A stretch of DNA of 64,000 bases, from NCBI GenBank assembly GCA_033439765.1, contig JAULSN010000009.1:248001-312000 (forward strand), read 5' to 3'. A model generated the notes under the pieces. The model was not told where the DNA came from. It did not search any database and was given only the letters and a program-made list of their open reading frames with translations. The DNA is from Lasiosphaeria ovina (lineage: Eukaryota; Ascomycota; Sordariomycetes; Sordariales; Lasiosphaeriaceae). Within the stretch, counting starts at the first letter, position 1, and each line of letters starts with the position of its first letter. Shown in pieces: positions 1-11,429 of the stretch. A program made the position numbers and the translations under genes.

Positions 1-597
1 CAAAAATGCCACTCTTGATGGCGGGATATCTCTTGACAAGCGCTTTGGCATCGTGGCATCCCAGCCGGGTCCCCGAGGCCGTGTTTTCGGAAATGCTCAC
101 ACACATCCGGATCGTGGCCTGGCTCTGGCTCTGGGGCAGCCTGGCGATTAGGACACGTTAGTACCCAGCAGCCAGGAGGGTGGAGAGTGGAGCTTACTTG
201 CACTGCCTTGTAGCCTGCAGCAAAGTCAGGCACGCTCACAGACTTCGACCAAGGTGTGTCGGCAGAAGCTCGCCGTTCTCGTTTGTTTTCATGTATCCCT
301 CGGAGTCGAGAAGGATTATGCAGGAGCCTGGATCGTCTGGTGAGGATACGACAGAGCGATAGAAAGCCTGAATAGAAATTACTAATAAGAATACACCCTC
401 CGTAAGCCGAATAAAATTTGGCTTTATTATACGTACCGAATGGAATACGTCAGTAGTCGTAGAAAAAAGATTAAATAAATAGACTTTTCCGTACAACCGA
501 ATACCGAAGGAGATTAGGCCAGCTAGCCTTTAGGGTTAAGGAATTTGAAGGCTAGGGTTATAGTGGGATTTTCTGTGTATATATAGGGAGCTTCCCT
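1..597. other. No gene recognised; AT-rich stretch
   Basis: Short ORFs here show no recognisable family. From about 370 to 600 the DNA becomes AT-rich with TAA/TAG in most frames. It leads into a sequence also found, inverted, near 23.65 kb, so this part is probably an old retroelement end. Confidence 0.4.
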
Positions 598-645
598 CAA
601 GAGTCCCTGACTCTGTCACAATACAGCCTTTTGGGCACTTTTCAT
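598..645 (+). repeat. Retroelement-end relic, copy A
   Basis: The segment around the words GACTCTGTCACAATACAGCC and GGCACTTTTCAT recurs in reverse complement at about 23628-23672 with only a few differences. A short shared end in inverted orientation 23 kb apart fits dispersed LTR remnants. It lies about 60 bp upstream of the SAT4-like gene start, so it could now be part of that promoter; this is inference. Confidence 0.5.
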
Positions 646-706
646 CAGATTCGTTCACCTCCCTCCTTTCTCTTGTTCTTTATATTTTCTTTCTCGCCTT
701 TCCATC

Positions 707-2131
707 ATGTCAACAGGCATCATGTCTACAGAAAGCAGAGGCAAGGAAACGTCCATCGTTATATTCAGCTTCACCGGCATTGCCATCCTCGTGGGTTTCG
801 TCCTTCGCACTTGGGCTCAGATCCTCCGCCGTGAACGCCGGCCCTCTTTCCGATATTCCTGGCTTGTCTGGCTTAACATATTCCCCCCTGGCTACACCCT
901 AACGGGACTCAGTGTTGTAAGTTGCGTGTTTTTGAGGAGAAACATTGCTGCAGCTGATCCATGTCCCCAGGTTTTTCTTATTGCCAATGCAGTATTTTGT
1001 CGCATTGCCGTCATCAATGGCGCCGGAGACCACATCGAAACCTTGACAGTCGAGCAGGCGAAAACGGCATCCACGTGGATCACCGCGAGCTTCCTTCCCG
1101 GGATCGTGGCGTTCTCCTTGCCCAAGATGGTCATCGCGAAGCTGCTTCTCGATGTAATCGATGATGGGGCCGATAAAAAGAAACTATGGTGGGCCGTCAT
1201 TGCCACAGTCGTTGTATCTCCTCTCGTCCTCGTAATCAACGCGGTCTTGCTGGTCTTGCTGGTCTTGACCTTGGTGGCCGTGGAACTCGACCCGGGAAGA
1301 GAGGTCGTGAGCAAAGATGCACTAGTTGCCTTTGCCCGTATATCAGGAGGTATTATCAACGTCCCACTCCAATCTTTCAATTGCGTCGGGATGCTAAATT
1401 GTCAGCTTCTTCTGCAATCGCCGGCATCCTGCTCGCCGTCCTCGCCATCTCGGTATTGTGGAAGCTCAACATGAAGAAGCAGAGAAAATACGGCATCATA
1501 TTACTCATGGGTTTCAGCCTCCTGTACGTCCAACTTTTGGCATGACTTAACGCACCTAAGAATTCTTCCCACTGACAGGTCCTATCGTCATAGTTCCGGA
1601 ATTGCCGCTATTGTCAAGACTGTTTTCTTGAGGTCCTCCTTCTTTGACCCAGATTTCACCTGTACGTGTTTACGAATTCCTAGCCTATCTCTTTCTTGCA
1701 CACCCATGCATCGTGTCCTCCACCGGCTGGCTGCTAATGATCAAAACAAATTAGGGGCCAATTGTGACCTCATGATATGCACCAGCGCCGAAGCCACTGC
1801 CCTCATCATAGCTTGCTGCATTCCGAAACTCAAGATTATCCTCGAACGAACTTTTCCAACACAGTTTCCCTCTACAACTACCCCGCACGATATCGAACTG
1901 GGCGACTCTACAGATAAGAAAGGATTGGGCAGGGTGGGAGGGTACCACGTAAGTATCGGGCGTGGAAGCACGGATAACCTTCACACGGAGTCCACAGAAG
2001 ACCCGGGTGATGGGAAGGGCGGGAATACATTGAATAAAATCACGGTCACTCGTGGATTCACTGTCGAGGTATCAGAGATCGGGTCCCATGTGGATTCGCA
2101 GATTGGAGCTCCAGACTATGGCTGGGAATAA
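707..2131 (+). CDS. SAT4/PTH11-type rhodopsin-fold integral membrane protein, one apparent frameshift
   Basis: A multi-exon fungal membrane protein. Exons are 707-916, 971 to about 1523, 1579-1661 and 1755-2131, with GT-AG introns at 917-970, 1524-1578 and 1662-1754. Hydrophobic helices alternate with short loops, including VAFSLPKMVIAKLLLDV, LLAVLAISVLWKLNMKKQRK and a last helix starting at AEATALIIACCIPKLK. This is the layout of the fungal rhodopsin-like (SAT4/PTH11-related) family, whose last helix typically carries E..T.IIA..IP.L. A tryptophan codon split by intron 3 fits the usual W before the last helix. A one-base shift between about 1380 and 1400 moves the reading frame from helix 4/5 to helix 6. 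It could be a sequencing indel or an early lesion. The ligand and role of this family are mostly unknown. It is the least damaged multi-exon gene in the window. Confidence 0.72.
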
Positions 2132-5100
2132 ATAAAGTACATGTACAAGTAGATAGGACACAGGCACACATGACCACCTCGTGAAGACAACATTTACTAT
2201 GGTACAGACGTCCAAGGCCCAAGGGCACTCCAGGTAGCCCGGAACCCCAGACGGGGAAAGCTGGAACTGCCATCAATTTCCCACCAGTTTTTTGCGTCCA
2301 ATACCAACCCCCGAGCGTTACGAGACCAAATCTCCGAATACCCGTTGGGGAGATGGTATCGAACGAGTCGTCATCGTCGTGGTCGGTGGCCTCCTGCCCA
2401 TGCTCCTTCTTGATCGGGCGGCGCGCGCAGCTACTCGGGACCAATAGCACAGTTCCATGGAAAGGAGAAATTACTTGTGTTTCACTACTTGGTTGCCTTC
2501 TCGACCTGACCCACTGGTGAGTCCCCTGAGCCTATGGCCATGTATAGAAGGATCAAAGGCTGCCGCCTGATTTCCATGCAAATGCCGGGGTTCCATGACC
2601 GAATGAACCTTGACCCCTTGGCCGAGCGAGCACTTGAAAGGAAATTGGGATCCCCTAGTCCACAGAAGGTTGCATGGTGTGTCGCCTTCCTTGCCACTTT
2701 CCCGTTTGCGTGCTATCTGGGGACGCATCTTCTCGTAGGACCAACTCCGTACGTACTCCCACAGAGAGGACAAGGTAAGCAGGGAAGCATGTGATGTTAG
2801 TCCAGTCTCGCCTCCCTCTTTTCTCCGCCACGCCAGAGAGATGTGTGGCCCCATGCACGAGAGCATGGTGGGGCCCAAATGGCGTGTCCCTTTGAGGCCT
2901 CACCCTCATCATCCAACGACAAGCAAGCAAGACAAAATCTAAGAAGTGTAGCAAAAAAGAGGTCAGGAAAGTAATGAGATTTTTGATGTCCCTGTCCATC
3001 CCCACCACCCATCAACTCCCCTTGATGAAAGCACTGTCCAGCCATAGAGTAGAACCATACGCCCCATCACACCTGACGACTGGCGGACCCCAAGGTCGTG
3101 AACGTCGTGAACGTGGCGAACGTCGTGGCCACTGTCCTCCGTCGCGTCGCAAAGAGGGTTGATGCCAGGCACGGGCGTCGCCAAGACCAAAGAAGCGGCC
3201 GGGAAAAGGAAGCCTAGAGTGAAACGCATCTTTCGATGGGTTGTAGGATCAGAACGAGTGACGAATGAGTTGCTTGATGAAGCGGGTGGTGTAATTCGAG
3301 TGTCACGAATGAGTCCTGAGGTTTTGGAGTTCTTGAGGTGGGATATTCGAAATCAAGAGGGGTCCTTCGCTTTGTTCATATCCGACGCCGAGTGCAGATA
3401 CAGACAGGGTGAGCTTGATCGCCTTCCCACTGCAACGTCTGTAGGTGAGGAAGGCATAATCAAACCAGCATGCGTTCTCAGTGATGGGTTTCCAGTCATA
3501 TCTCGCATGGTCCCCGCCGCAGCGTCTCGGGCTTCACGGCAAACTTTTCGCCCGCACGTTTCATGCAGCTCTCGAATACTTGGACATCCATTTTCTTCTT
3601 CAGCTACAGTTCGACTCTTTCAATGAAGGCGCCGCCGTCTTTATTTCTCAGCTGCTCGCACCCCCCCCCCCCCCCCCCCCCCACCACCACCGTACTCTCG
3701 ACATAATCTCCAGGAAAGTCACCATGAACCGCCGGACGACGGACGACGCCCACCGGCTTGTGACCAGCCGGTCTCAAGGCTTGAAGGTCATCGACTGCCG
3801 ACTGCTGCATCTATCAGGTGCGCCAGGGCCATGATATTGGTCATCATGGCAGGTTGCACATCAGGCCCAAATGAAAAGAGCGCAGCTGACGAGCTTATCA
3901 TTGTCGTTTGGCAGATAGCTCCAGAAGACGTGTTTTTTTACCCAAGAGAACGACACAGCGGCAGTCTGCGCGCCATTGTCGGGGGTGAACATCAACGCGA
4001 TCTCAATACCGCTGTTGGGGAGGCTTGGACAACCGAGGGTCTTTTGGTGGCGAGGAGATTCCTCCAAAGAGCATGGTGACGAGACGAGCAGGGCACGTAA
4101 GGATTGGCGTGTCCATGTCAGCCTGTACGGATTGTCGCCGAGGAGACTTTGAACGCGATGAATACAAAGAAAGAAGTGGTGAGAAAATTCTTGCTGGGGT
4201 TTGAGGGTTGTCCCTTTGCGGATATCGAGGATTTGCTGCCTGGGGACAATGGTGATAGGCGATTGGCAAGTAAGAGACGAGGGGAAAAGGTGTGGGCATA
4301 GGTCTCTATCTAGAAGCCAACGAGCTACTAGGGAACGGACGGTGGCGATACGAGAAATAAACACGAAGGTGGGCGTATGATTTGATTTGGGTTCTGACAC
4401 TGAACATATGCTGAGCCGGACAGCGGCCCCCGAAGCCCAAGAACTGCCATGCACGATGCAGCGACTCCGACCATCTCATGCTCCCTGGCTTCGTTGGCGA
4501 AACCCATTCCCTCCTAAGCCAGCGGTTCATGATCGCGGATTTCCGCCGGCTCCTCCAAGATAGCCGGCCCTCGAGACATTTGCGTGCCATGGTGCGGTTG
4601 GGCTTTCATGTTTTCTATTTTGCGCACCAAGAAACAATAATTACAATACAATGCTATGAACTCGAGGCAGCCTAGAGCCTTGGAGCCTTAGAACCACAGT
4701 TTTACTGTACAGGCCTTTTGAGTTCCGACCATCGTTTCCGTCGCGGTGGCGCCCGCTACCGGGTTCTTGGGTGGCCGGCCCCTCCTGACCGCACATCTCT
4801 AACCCTTCTCTTAGCACTTGGTCCTGCGTGTCTGCCGCTGTAACCACCGCCTTCTTAGTCTTTGCCGAGTTGAAGTACAGTACGGGCTTCATATCTAGTA
4901 GATCGTACCCGTTGATGGAAGCGCCTTTGTCCCCCCCCCATGACTTCGCTTGCCAGCACCACCACCGTCGTCTTGTGATCGGCCATGTCGGTATCGGTTA
5001 CAGGCTCGTCTGTCTTTGTGGAATATACGTCTCATCGTCAGTTTCGTCCTCGTCAGCCTCGTCCTCGTCAGTCTCGTTCTCGTCGGTCTCGAGCTCGGGA

Positions 5101-5140
5101 GTGGCCGTGGAAGCGGTACGCTCAATGTCCATGTCGTCGC
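2132..5140. other. Gene-poor region, no family recognised
   Basis: Overlapping ORFs on both strands (for example plus 3159-3626 and minus 3861-4454) have no recognisable domain, no convincing exon structure and no preferred frame. The ORF at 3159 has a basic start (GKRKPRVKRIFRW) and a weak, unclaimed resemblance to histone-fold sequence. The stretch contains the 22-base C run listed separately. Confidence 0.4.
3661..3682 (+). repeat. Poly-C tract, 22 bases
   Basis: Twenty-two consecutive C followed by ACCACCACC. It is the longest of many pure G/C runs in this window; see the findings. Confidence 0.95.
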
Positions 5141-5293
5141 CGTCGTCCTCGGTGTAGCCGTCCTCGCCCACCGTCATCTGACTCGTATTGCGTCCCAAGT
5201 CGACGAGGATTATCGTCGTCCTCGGTGTAGCCGTCCTCGCCCACCGTCATCTGACTCGTATTGCGTCCCAAGTCGACGAGGATTATCGTCGTC
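5141..5293. repeat. 73-bp tandem duplication in an acidic-coding stretch
   Basis: The 73-bp unit starting CGTCGTCCTCGGTGTAGCCG occurs at 5141-5213 and again from 5214, running to about 5293 without visible mismatch. On the minus strand the first copy and the DNA to its left read as an Asp/Glu-rich segment (5198-4998). Because 73 is not a multiple of three, the duplication shifts that frame. Confidence 0.9.
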
Positions 5294-7030
5294 GCTCCCC
5301 GCGGGGCTGAAAAGTGTCTGTTTTGTCATCAAGAAGGTCGCAGCTACTACCGCCAGAGCTCATGTCGTCACCGTCACCAGGATTGCTGTAGATGTCGTCA
5401 CCAGGATTGCTGAAACAATCGCTGTCGGGGGTTAGGCGGGAAATCCATCGAAATGATCAAGACGGACGACGGTGGAGTGTTCCGGCGCCTTTCGGCAAGG
5501 TCGCTGTCAATGTCGGGGTGATTGTTCGACATGGGTGCCATTATCCGTATCGGCCACTCGTATGTTTCCGCAGCCGAAGGGGATTGAGACGCCGAGTCCA
5601 GCGACGACGCGAGCGCATTGGCAACAGGAGGCGGGCACCTCAGCGAGACAGCCCTCTGTCTCGCTGGGCGAGGCTTCGACGTTTCCTGGTGCTGGTAGAC
5701 ACCTGGTCTGACACAGGAACGGGCTCAATGCCAGAGCGACTTGGTGAGGCAATGGTATTGTGGAATGTCTCTTGACAGTTAGCGGCAGGGGGGATTGAAC
5801 GCAAAGACAGCTTGATCGAAAGCGTCCTGAAGAGATTGGGGCCGACAAGGGTGGCCTCTCGTGAACACACGGGGTACAGACTTGCCACACCCCCTTCCCG
5901 GCGTCACCATTTGGCACTGTTGGCTGGGGGGTGGGTGCTCGAGATGCTAGGCTAATCATCAGAAAAATATAGGACGGACCGCATGGCTGGAGGTTCTCTT
6001 ACTGGGTACTCTGCTCAGTGGTCTGGCCCGTCTTCCGTTCGAGCTTTTGCAGGCGTTTCCTTTTCTTCGCGCCGGGATCGAATTGTACAAAGGTCATGGT
6101 AGGCGATATCCTGCGTAAGAAATCCGAGATATGGGAAACGTCCTTGCGCGAACGAGGCGTATCGATCGTCAAAAGAAAGGCGGAAGTGCAGAACCAGTCG
6201 ACACATGGACAGGAGGCCCCTTTTTTAAGCTGGAACCAGAGATCCTTCGGCGATTCTCGTCATGATGTCCCCAGTAGCCAGACATCATGACAGCTGCATG
6301 ATTCGTATCCTAAATTGGAAACCTCGCCTCTCCTGCCCCGGTGTGTCGCTGTTCCACCCCGATGTTCCCTAGATTTGGAGTCCCAACCCCAGTTTTCGTC
6401 CTTCGGTATGACCGTGAGATGATGCCTTGACCATGCCTTTATTCGTATCTAGAATTAGAACAGACTGCCTTTTCTCGCCCCCCCTCACCCCCCTCACCGG
6501 GCTTGCCGTTGCACTGCCTCCTGACTCCTGCGTCAGTCTCGTCCCAGGCCCTGTTCACCCGTGTCAGGTGGGCATTGCAGGCTGATTCCTTCGGTCCCCG
6601 AGTGTTGGTTGGGAAGGAACGTCACCATCGATCAAGGACTGACCGCGAGGCGTCCACTGCCGCCTGCCTGCAACGTGGTCCTGTTGAGGTCCCCGATATT
6701 GGCAGGTCACCGAGATGGGCAGGGCTACAGGATCAGCAGGTCCCCGAGATTAGTAGCATTCATCCTCCACGACGTTCAAGTGATTTCCATGCCAGGATTC
6801 CCGGCGTCAGAGCCTGCACCAGCAAGAAAGCAACCACCCCTTAACACAGTATTGCGCCAGGATCGACTCAGCTCGGTGGCTCGGAGCTGAGACTGGTGAC
6901 GGAATAGGAGGCGCTCAATCCTTTGCTCTCCTGAGATGTGAGTCGGAGGCGGGTCGCACGGCATGACAAATTTTACTTCATTACTCTTATTAATTAATTA
7001 ATTATTAATATTTCTTTCTGTGGATGTAGG
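5294..7030. other. No gene recognised
   Basis: Only unsupported short ORFs on both strands. A small inverted repeat at 5641-5666 is listed separately. A TTAATTAATTAATTATTAAT tract near 6990-7010 precedes the repeat that starts at 7039. Confidence 0.4.
5641..5666. repeat. Short perfect inverted repeat
   Basis: CAGCGAGACAG and CTGTCTCGCTG, 11-bp perfect arms, flank a 4-base loop (CCCT). It resembles a terminator stem but has no T run, and fungal genes do not use such terminators. It is one of several perfect fold-back sequences here. Confidence 0.8.
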
Positions 7031-7038
7031 AAAGCGAT

Positions 7039-7328
7039 CCCCCCCCCCTTTTAACAGCCACCAGACGAAGAGACGTCACAATATCGCCGAGGGGTTAAGA
7101 AACCGGCCGCCGTTCACGCGGGCAGGCGCCGCGAGACCGGCCTTGTGCTCGTACTGCCATACTAGCGACATTACGGGCGCGTCGTTCTATCTCTTCCTTC
7201 ATCGAATTCCTCCTGTCCGTGGTCTGATCGTTCCGATAAGAGTCGAACTAAGATTGTAGCTCCCGGAGTGCCGCAGTGAGGTCAGCTTCGTGGCCCTTCC
7301 GCTTCGCCACCTCCGAGTTCGTCTTCGC
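7039..7328. repeat. Dispersed direct repeat, copy A
   Basis: About 290 bp match 9708-10002, from the C run through GAAGAGACGTCACAATATCG and CCGCTTCGCCACCTCCGAG to GTTCGTCTT. Both copies share the same right edge, after which the sequences diverge. Differences are largely transitions. On the minus strand it encodes part of the charged helical protein described at 9780-10260. Confidence 0.85.
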
Positions 7329-7419
7329 CGGCGCCGGCGACCCGCGCGCACGCTTCCAGCGCCGCCGCAAGGACCTCTGGCGCATCGCAGCAGCGGCTCG
7401 AGCAGAGGCGGCTCGAGCC

Positions 7420-7601
7420 TTGGTATACCAGATGTTTGATCCGCTTCTTCTCGTGGTTTTTTGTCACGGCGTCCATGGTCACTACCTCTGCCTCGACAAT
7501 GGCACTCGACATGAGGGCATCAGTATCGTACGGCTTAAAGCAGCCCTGGAGCCGGGCGTATCCGTCACCCTATTCACGACAGCCTGTTGGGCGGGATGTC
7601 G
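7420..7601 (+). pseudogene. Caspase-like/C13-like peptidase fragment
   Basis: The frame reads a hydrophobic strand ending in VVFCHG, then CLDNGTRHEGISIVRLKAAL, then VSVTLFTTACWAG. The spacing of a His-Gly after a hydrophobic strand and a Cys in TACW-G about 40 residues later matches the His/Cys dyad region of fungal caspase-fold (C13-related) proteins, which usually carry H-G and STACYSGG. The reading frame is lost straight after the Cys, where a Gly-Gly-Trp is expected, and no N- or C-terminal part is seen. It is therefore a fragment of about 60 codons. Family level is uncertain. Confidence 0.45.
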
Positions 7602-8160
7602 CCGTTGGGGGTAGGCTCTTCCGATTCCTTCACAACCACCCTGACGCCCTGTCTGCGTCCGAGATTGCCGATATCATCTGCTTCAGATGGGACGCGTAGT
7701 CTCCTCGTCGATAGGTTTGTCGACCATCATTGCCTGTATCGTCCAATAGGGATGAAGGCATGGTTGAGGAACGCGGCCACAGTAGGGTTAGGCCCCATCT
7801 GGTGCTGGTGCTACGCCCTCCTCGGCTCCCACCGGGCCAGCCACGAGAGGTGGCTTACACACAACCAAGTGTGCTGCCCGGGGAGTGGCACCCAAGAATG
7901 ACAACAAACCACCTGTGGTCGCCGCGGACCTTCCGAGCCTACATTTGCCGATTCTCAGAGGCTCTGCAACGCTCGACACGCCCTCCTCGCCCTCGGCTCC
8001 CACCGGGCCAGCCACGAGAGTTGGCTTGCACACAACGAAGTGTGCCGGCTGTTCTCACCACTTGCCGCGTGTTCGCGTCAGGAGGGGGGAAAGACGGCCT
8101 GCTGTTCGCCGGGGGGAGGCTAGATATCGACGCCATGGTACTGTTCTGTTGAAGAAGCGG
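7602..8160. repeat. Direct repeat pair of about 60 bp; no gene
   Basis: A block containing GGCTCCCACCGGGCCAGCCA, then the words GAGAG and TGTGC, occurs at about 7811-7874 and again at 7981-8045 with a few changes. No coding family is recognised between them. Confidence 0.7.
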
Positions 8161-8272
8161 TTCTGGTGCTGGTGCTGGTTCTGGTGCTGGTGCTGGTGCT
8201 GGTGCTGGTTCTGGTGCTGGTGCTGGTGCTGGTGCTGGTGCTGGTTCTGGTGCTGGTTCTGGTGCTGGTGCC
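8161..8272. repeat. Hexanucleotide minisatellite (TGCTGG/TTCTGG)
   Basis: About 18 hexamers of GGTGCT with interspersed GGTTCT variants. All three frames of each strand are open (Leu-Val on plus; Pro-Ala-Glu-Pro or Thr-Ser-Thr-Arg on minus), which produces long ORFs with no meaning. Confidence 0.95.
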
Positions 8273-8601
8273 GTTGCTGACATGTACGGCCTGCCCGGCG
8301 TTCACTGCTTGCCCATGTCCATGTCTGGCGGCGTTCTTGGCCATGTGTCCGGCCTCCTCCCGAGCTCTGGCGGCCTGCAGGTCGGCCAGGGCGGCGAGGC
8401 AGCGGCACTGCAGTCACCTCGTGCACGTCGTGTTCGTCAAAAGAGGTGATGGATCCCACACGACCTTCTTCCCAACAGCCCGCCGCAAAGCGTCCCAGGC
8501 TCGACAACAATGGCCAGGACACGACGACGACGCCGCTGGAAGTGGAAGACGAAGCCGTCATGAACGCTCCCGCTGCTGCCCGCATCTCGAATGCCGACTC
8601 G

Positions 8602-8602
<1 letters not shown>

Positions 8603-8638
<36 letters not shown>
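8603..8638. repeat. (TG)18 microsatellite
   Basis: Uninterrupted TG dinucleotide run followed by CGTGCCGACC. Confidence 0.95.
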
Positions 8639-8642
<4 letters not shown>

Positions 8643-8779
8643 CCGACCTCTTGACATCTGCCACCTTCTGGGCCGCCCCGCCGTGCGAGTTGGATCCTCG
8701 TCGGTTTCCCTCTTCATCAAAGACCTTGGACTCGTTGTCGATTCGGAAGAAAATCGGGTTGACGTTGATGTCGATGATG

Positions 8780-9690
8780 CGACGCCTCGGCCGAAACAAC
8801 CGGCAGCTCGTCAATGGTTGTGACAGTGGTATATTTGGAAACGTGCGGCGACAGCCCTCAACGTGGGGGGCGCGACACCCGCCAGGTTGGCGCTGAAGAC
8901 CTCGCGAGCCCGCTCCTCGCGGGCCCAGCTCAGTCAAGAGCTCTTCGGTCTCCCTCTTGTAACCCGCCATCACCTAGTTTGAAGCTCTCTAGGCGCGGCC
9001 GGGTGCTGCTGCTGCAGCTGCTGTTGCTGCTGCTGAAGCTGCCGGGGCGGTATCGCAAAAATCGGCATTGGAATCCGAGTCGCCCCGTCGGCAACGCAGG
9101 CGCGCGAGCCCCTACCGCAGGCGTGCGCGCGAACAAGGGACGCGGGTTTGGTGCGCGGATTGCGAGACCACCGTCAGAGCTGTCTGAAGAGCGGGGGTGA
9201 AAGAAAAGGGAAAAGGGCATTGTCAGTCGAGGGACTTTTAGACGCATTGTTAGCCGAGGAACCGGCAAATACGTGGTTAAAGCTAAACTCGCCATTGTCA
9301 GTCGAATAACGTGCATTGTTAGTCGAGGGACTTTTACGCTTTTTGTTAGCCGAGGAACTGGCAAACACATAGTCTGAGCTAATTTCGCCATTATCAGCCA
9401 AGAAACTAGCAAATACAGCGTCAGAGCTAAACTCGCCGCCAAAGCTAAACTCGCCGCCAAGTCTGTCTAGATCATGCAAAACCAGTGCACTCTAGAAGGA
9501 CTCACGAAGTCGGTCACCACCCTAGTGGTTTCCGTATCTCATCCCTGTCATCATCATCCCGCAGCCGCATCCACCTTTTTAGTTTTAAGGGGGATCCGTT
9601 TCCAGCCACTTAAACTCTCATCCACGGGGTAGCTCCATTGTTGGGTAAAAAAAGGACGAAAACAAAGCAGGCCGGAATGTGAAAAACGAA
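8780..9690. repeat. Duplicated block, copy A, with internal tandem repeat
   Basis: Several segments match 13300-14165 in the same order: GACAGTGGTATATTTGGAAA, GACCTCGCGAGCCCGCTCCT, the tandem array, and a distal part containing CCAGTGCACTCT and GGGGGATCCGTTTCCAGCCA. At about 9206-9460 the array repeats GTCAGTCGAGGGACTT, TTAGCCGAGGAACTGGCAAA and AAAGCTAAACTCGCC. On the minus strand this reads as a repeated Ser/Asn/Phe-rich peptide (STDNGEFSFNHVFAGSSANN). No transposase or other domain is visible. Confidence 0.85.
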
Positions 9691-9707
9691 TAACGGGAAA
9701 TGTGGAT

Positions 9708-10002
9708 CCCCCCCCCCCCTTTTAACAACCAACCACCGGACGAAGAGACGTCACAATATCGCCGAGGGGTTAAGAAACCGGCCGCGGTTCACGCGGGCAG
9801 GCGGCACGGGCGGCACCGAGATGCACTCGCACTGCCACACCAGCGACATCACGGGCGCGTCGTTCCATCTGTTCCTTCATCGGATTCCTCTCCGTGGTCT
9901 GACCGTTCCGGTAAGAGTCGAATTGAGATTGCAGCTCCCGGAGTGCCGCAGTGAGATCAGCTTCGTGGCCCTTCCGCTTCGCCACCTCCGAGTTCGTCTT
10001 TT
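9708..10002. repeat. Dispersed direct repeat, copy B
   Basis: Partner of 7039-7328. It begins at a 12-base C run, shares about 290 bp, and ends at CCTCCGAGTTCGTCTT. This copy keeps more C and G at positions that are T or A in copy A, so copy A is probably the more mutated one. Confidence 0.85.
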
Positions 10003-10260
10003 GGAGTTCTTCATCCGTCGGAGCATTATTGCCTTGAGAAGGATTCGCCGTTTCCCGCGTCGTCGACGCTCAGCACTATGGTCGTCGTCACTATGAGAAA
10101 CTCTAGGGGGCCGCCGCCTGTCGTTTTGGGAGTGCATCTCGGTGCCGCCCGCGCCGCCTGCCCGGTGGCCGACGTCGCCGTGGTACAAGCCGTACCGCTG
10201 TGCGTAATGGTTGCCCTTGCCGGGCGACGTAGGCCGCCGTGCCAGACAGGGGCAGGGAAA
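9780..10260 (-). pseudogene. Charged coiled-coil-like protein fragment
   Basis: The minus strand reads an amphipathic charged helix, EVAKRKGHEADLTAALRELQ, continuing to SQFDSYRNGQTTERNPMKEQ. Upstream in a shifted frame it reads NHYAQRYGLYHGDVGHR and an Arg/Ser-rich stretch. Frameshifts separate the pieces. The 3' part is also present in the repeat at 7039-7328. No family is recognised; heptad-like spacing suggests a coiled coil. Confidence 0.35.
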
Positions 10261-10427
10261 AGCACAATTCTCAGGACGTCCTGGCGCCCCTCGGCACCAC
10301 CAAGAGAACTCGATTGAGGAGTGAGTCGGGCAGCGAAGCTGGCCTCGAGTACACGTTGGCCTCGTGAGGAGGCGGAGCACTTGGTTATTGAGCTTGGCCT
10401 TGGCCTCTCTTCCTCGGTGCAGTTTTT

Positions 10428-11310
10428 TTGTACAAGGATGCCGAGCTGCTTGATAAAAAGGCCGAGATGGAGTGCAAGATGAAGGAGGCCAAGCTCTTCG
10501 CCAAACCTGAATGGGCCCCCATCGTGAAGCTCGGTCGTACCGGCGTGCCAGCTTTGCGGGCCGCGTTGCAGGGCGGACCTGCTTACCGAGTTCGCCAAGC
10601 AGGAACTTCCCAAGCGGAAAGTCGAAGTGTCAAGGCGGCTATTCGAGTCCCGGGCCACTCTCAAGGCTATGGGGGCCGCCAAGGGCCGACCCAGCCAGTC
10701 AGCGCCAGCGCCCAGTTTCTTGGCCGTCTTGCCTCCAGATTCGAAGGAATTGTTCGTGATGCCCTGGAAGGTCGATACGAATCGGACCCCGTTTTCGAAG
10801 ATAATCCGGGCATGAAGCTCATCACAAAGGTCCGCACCCTGGACGAGGGCTTCTCGAGTCTGATGTGGAGAAGTGGACATACTTGGACATTTGGCGAAAC
10901 CAGCGAGCAGCCAAGCAGCCCTCCCTCTGGTTCTACCGACCAAGTCGGGGAGCAAATCGCCAAATACGAAGCCATTGCAAGAGAGTCAGAACTCAGGGTT
11001 TCGGATTTATTCATCGACGAGATTTATTCCCAAAGTCGTGGTCCCGAGTCGGGAACGGTAAGGTCCTCCACCCAATCTTCTTTCATGCTCCTTGGACTAA
11101 CAAATTGTCCCAGATTGGTGGGGCTCTGCTTCCTCTCGCGTTTCGGAAACAAGCGGCAAAGTGGTCGTATTTCGTCCAACGTCACGTCCAGACTGTTGTC
11201 GTGGACGTCTTCTTGTTTATAATTGAGCTGTTGCAGCATGTGTTTGTGGACAAGAACTTGCGGGACACGATATGGGAAATTGCCCTTTCCGCTAGTCGCG
11301 GTCAGGAGAC
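10428..11310 (+). pseudogene. Dynamin-like GTPase, stalk region, frameshifted
   Basis: The pieces match fungal dynamin-related proteins in order. The start of the stalk reads EAKLFAKPEWAPIVKLGRTG, followed by a helix FAKQELPKRKVEVSRRLFES in another frame. Back in the first frame come FEGIVRDALEGRYESDPVFE and MWRSGHTW, then an intron at 11058-11113 (GTAAGG...CAG, phase 0), then FRKQAAKWSYFVQRHVQ and LRDTIWEIAL. The family consensus has PPW...GI..LR, LP.L..E+, F...AL.GHY.S, GHT+.F, EQ...W......HV and VR..LWE at these places. At least two frameshifts (about 10575 and 10700) break it. The GTP-binding domain is not present upstream. Dynamins remodel membranes; this piece cannot. Confidence 0.72.
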
Positions 11311-11429
11311 GAGATGGCTATTGCGAGCCTTCCAGAACCACCCCACACTGAAGGCTTCTTTGCTGGGTGTTCTCTCTGGGGACCCCCTTGGCTGTGATGG
11401 ACGGGACCGAACTGCTGGTGCATGCCATG

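Noticed and set aside
3159..3626. Possible histone H4-like protein
   Set aside because: Only a weak GGVIRVS.M match in a different context; length and flanking sequence do not fit a histone, so no claim is made.
4998..5198. Acidic Asp/Glu-rich minus ORF as a real gene
   Set aside because: It rests on the low-complexity repeat that includes the 73-bp duplication and has no start context, domain or exon continuation.
8055..8720. Long minus ORF with Gln/His and Thr/His repeats
   Set aside because: Produced by the hexanucleotide and TG repeats, which leave all frames open; the flanks show no domain.
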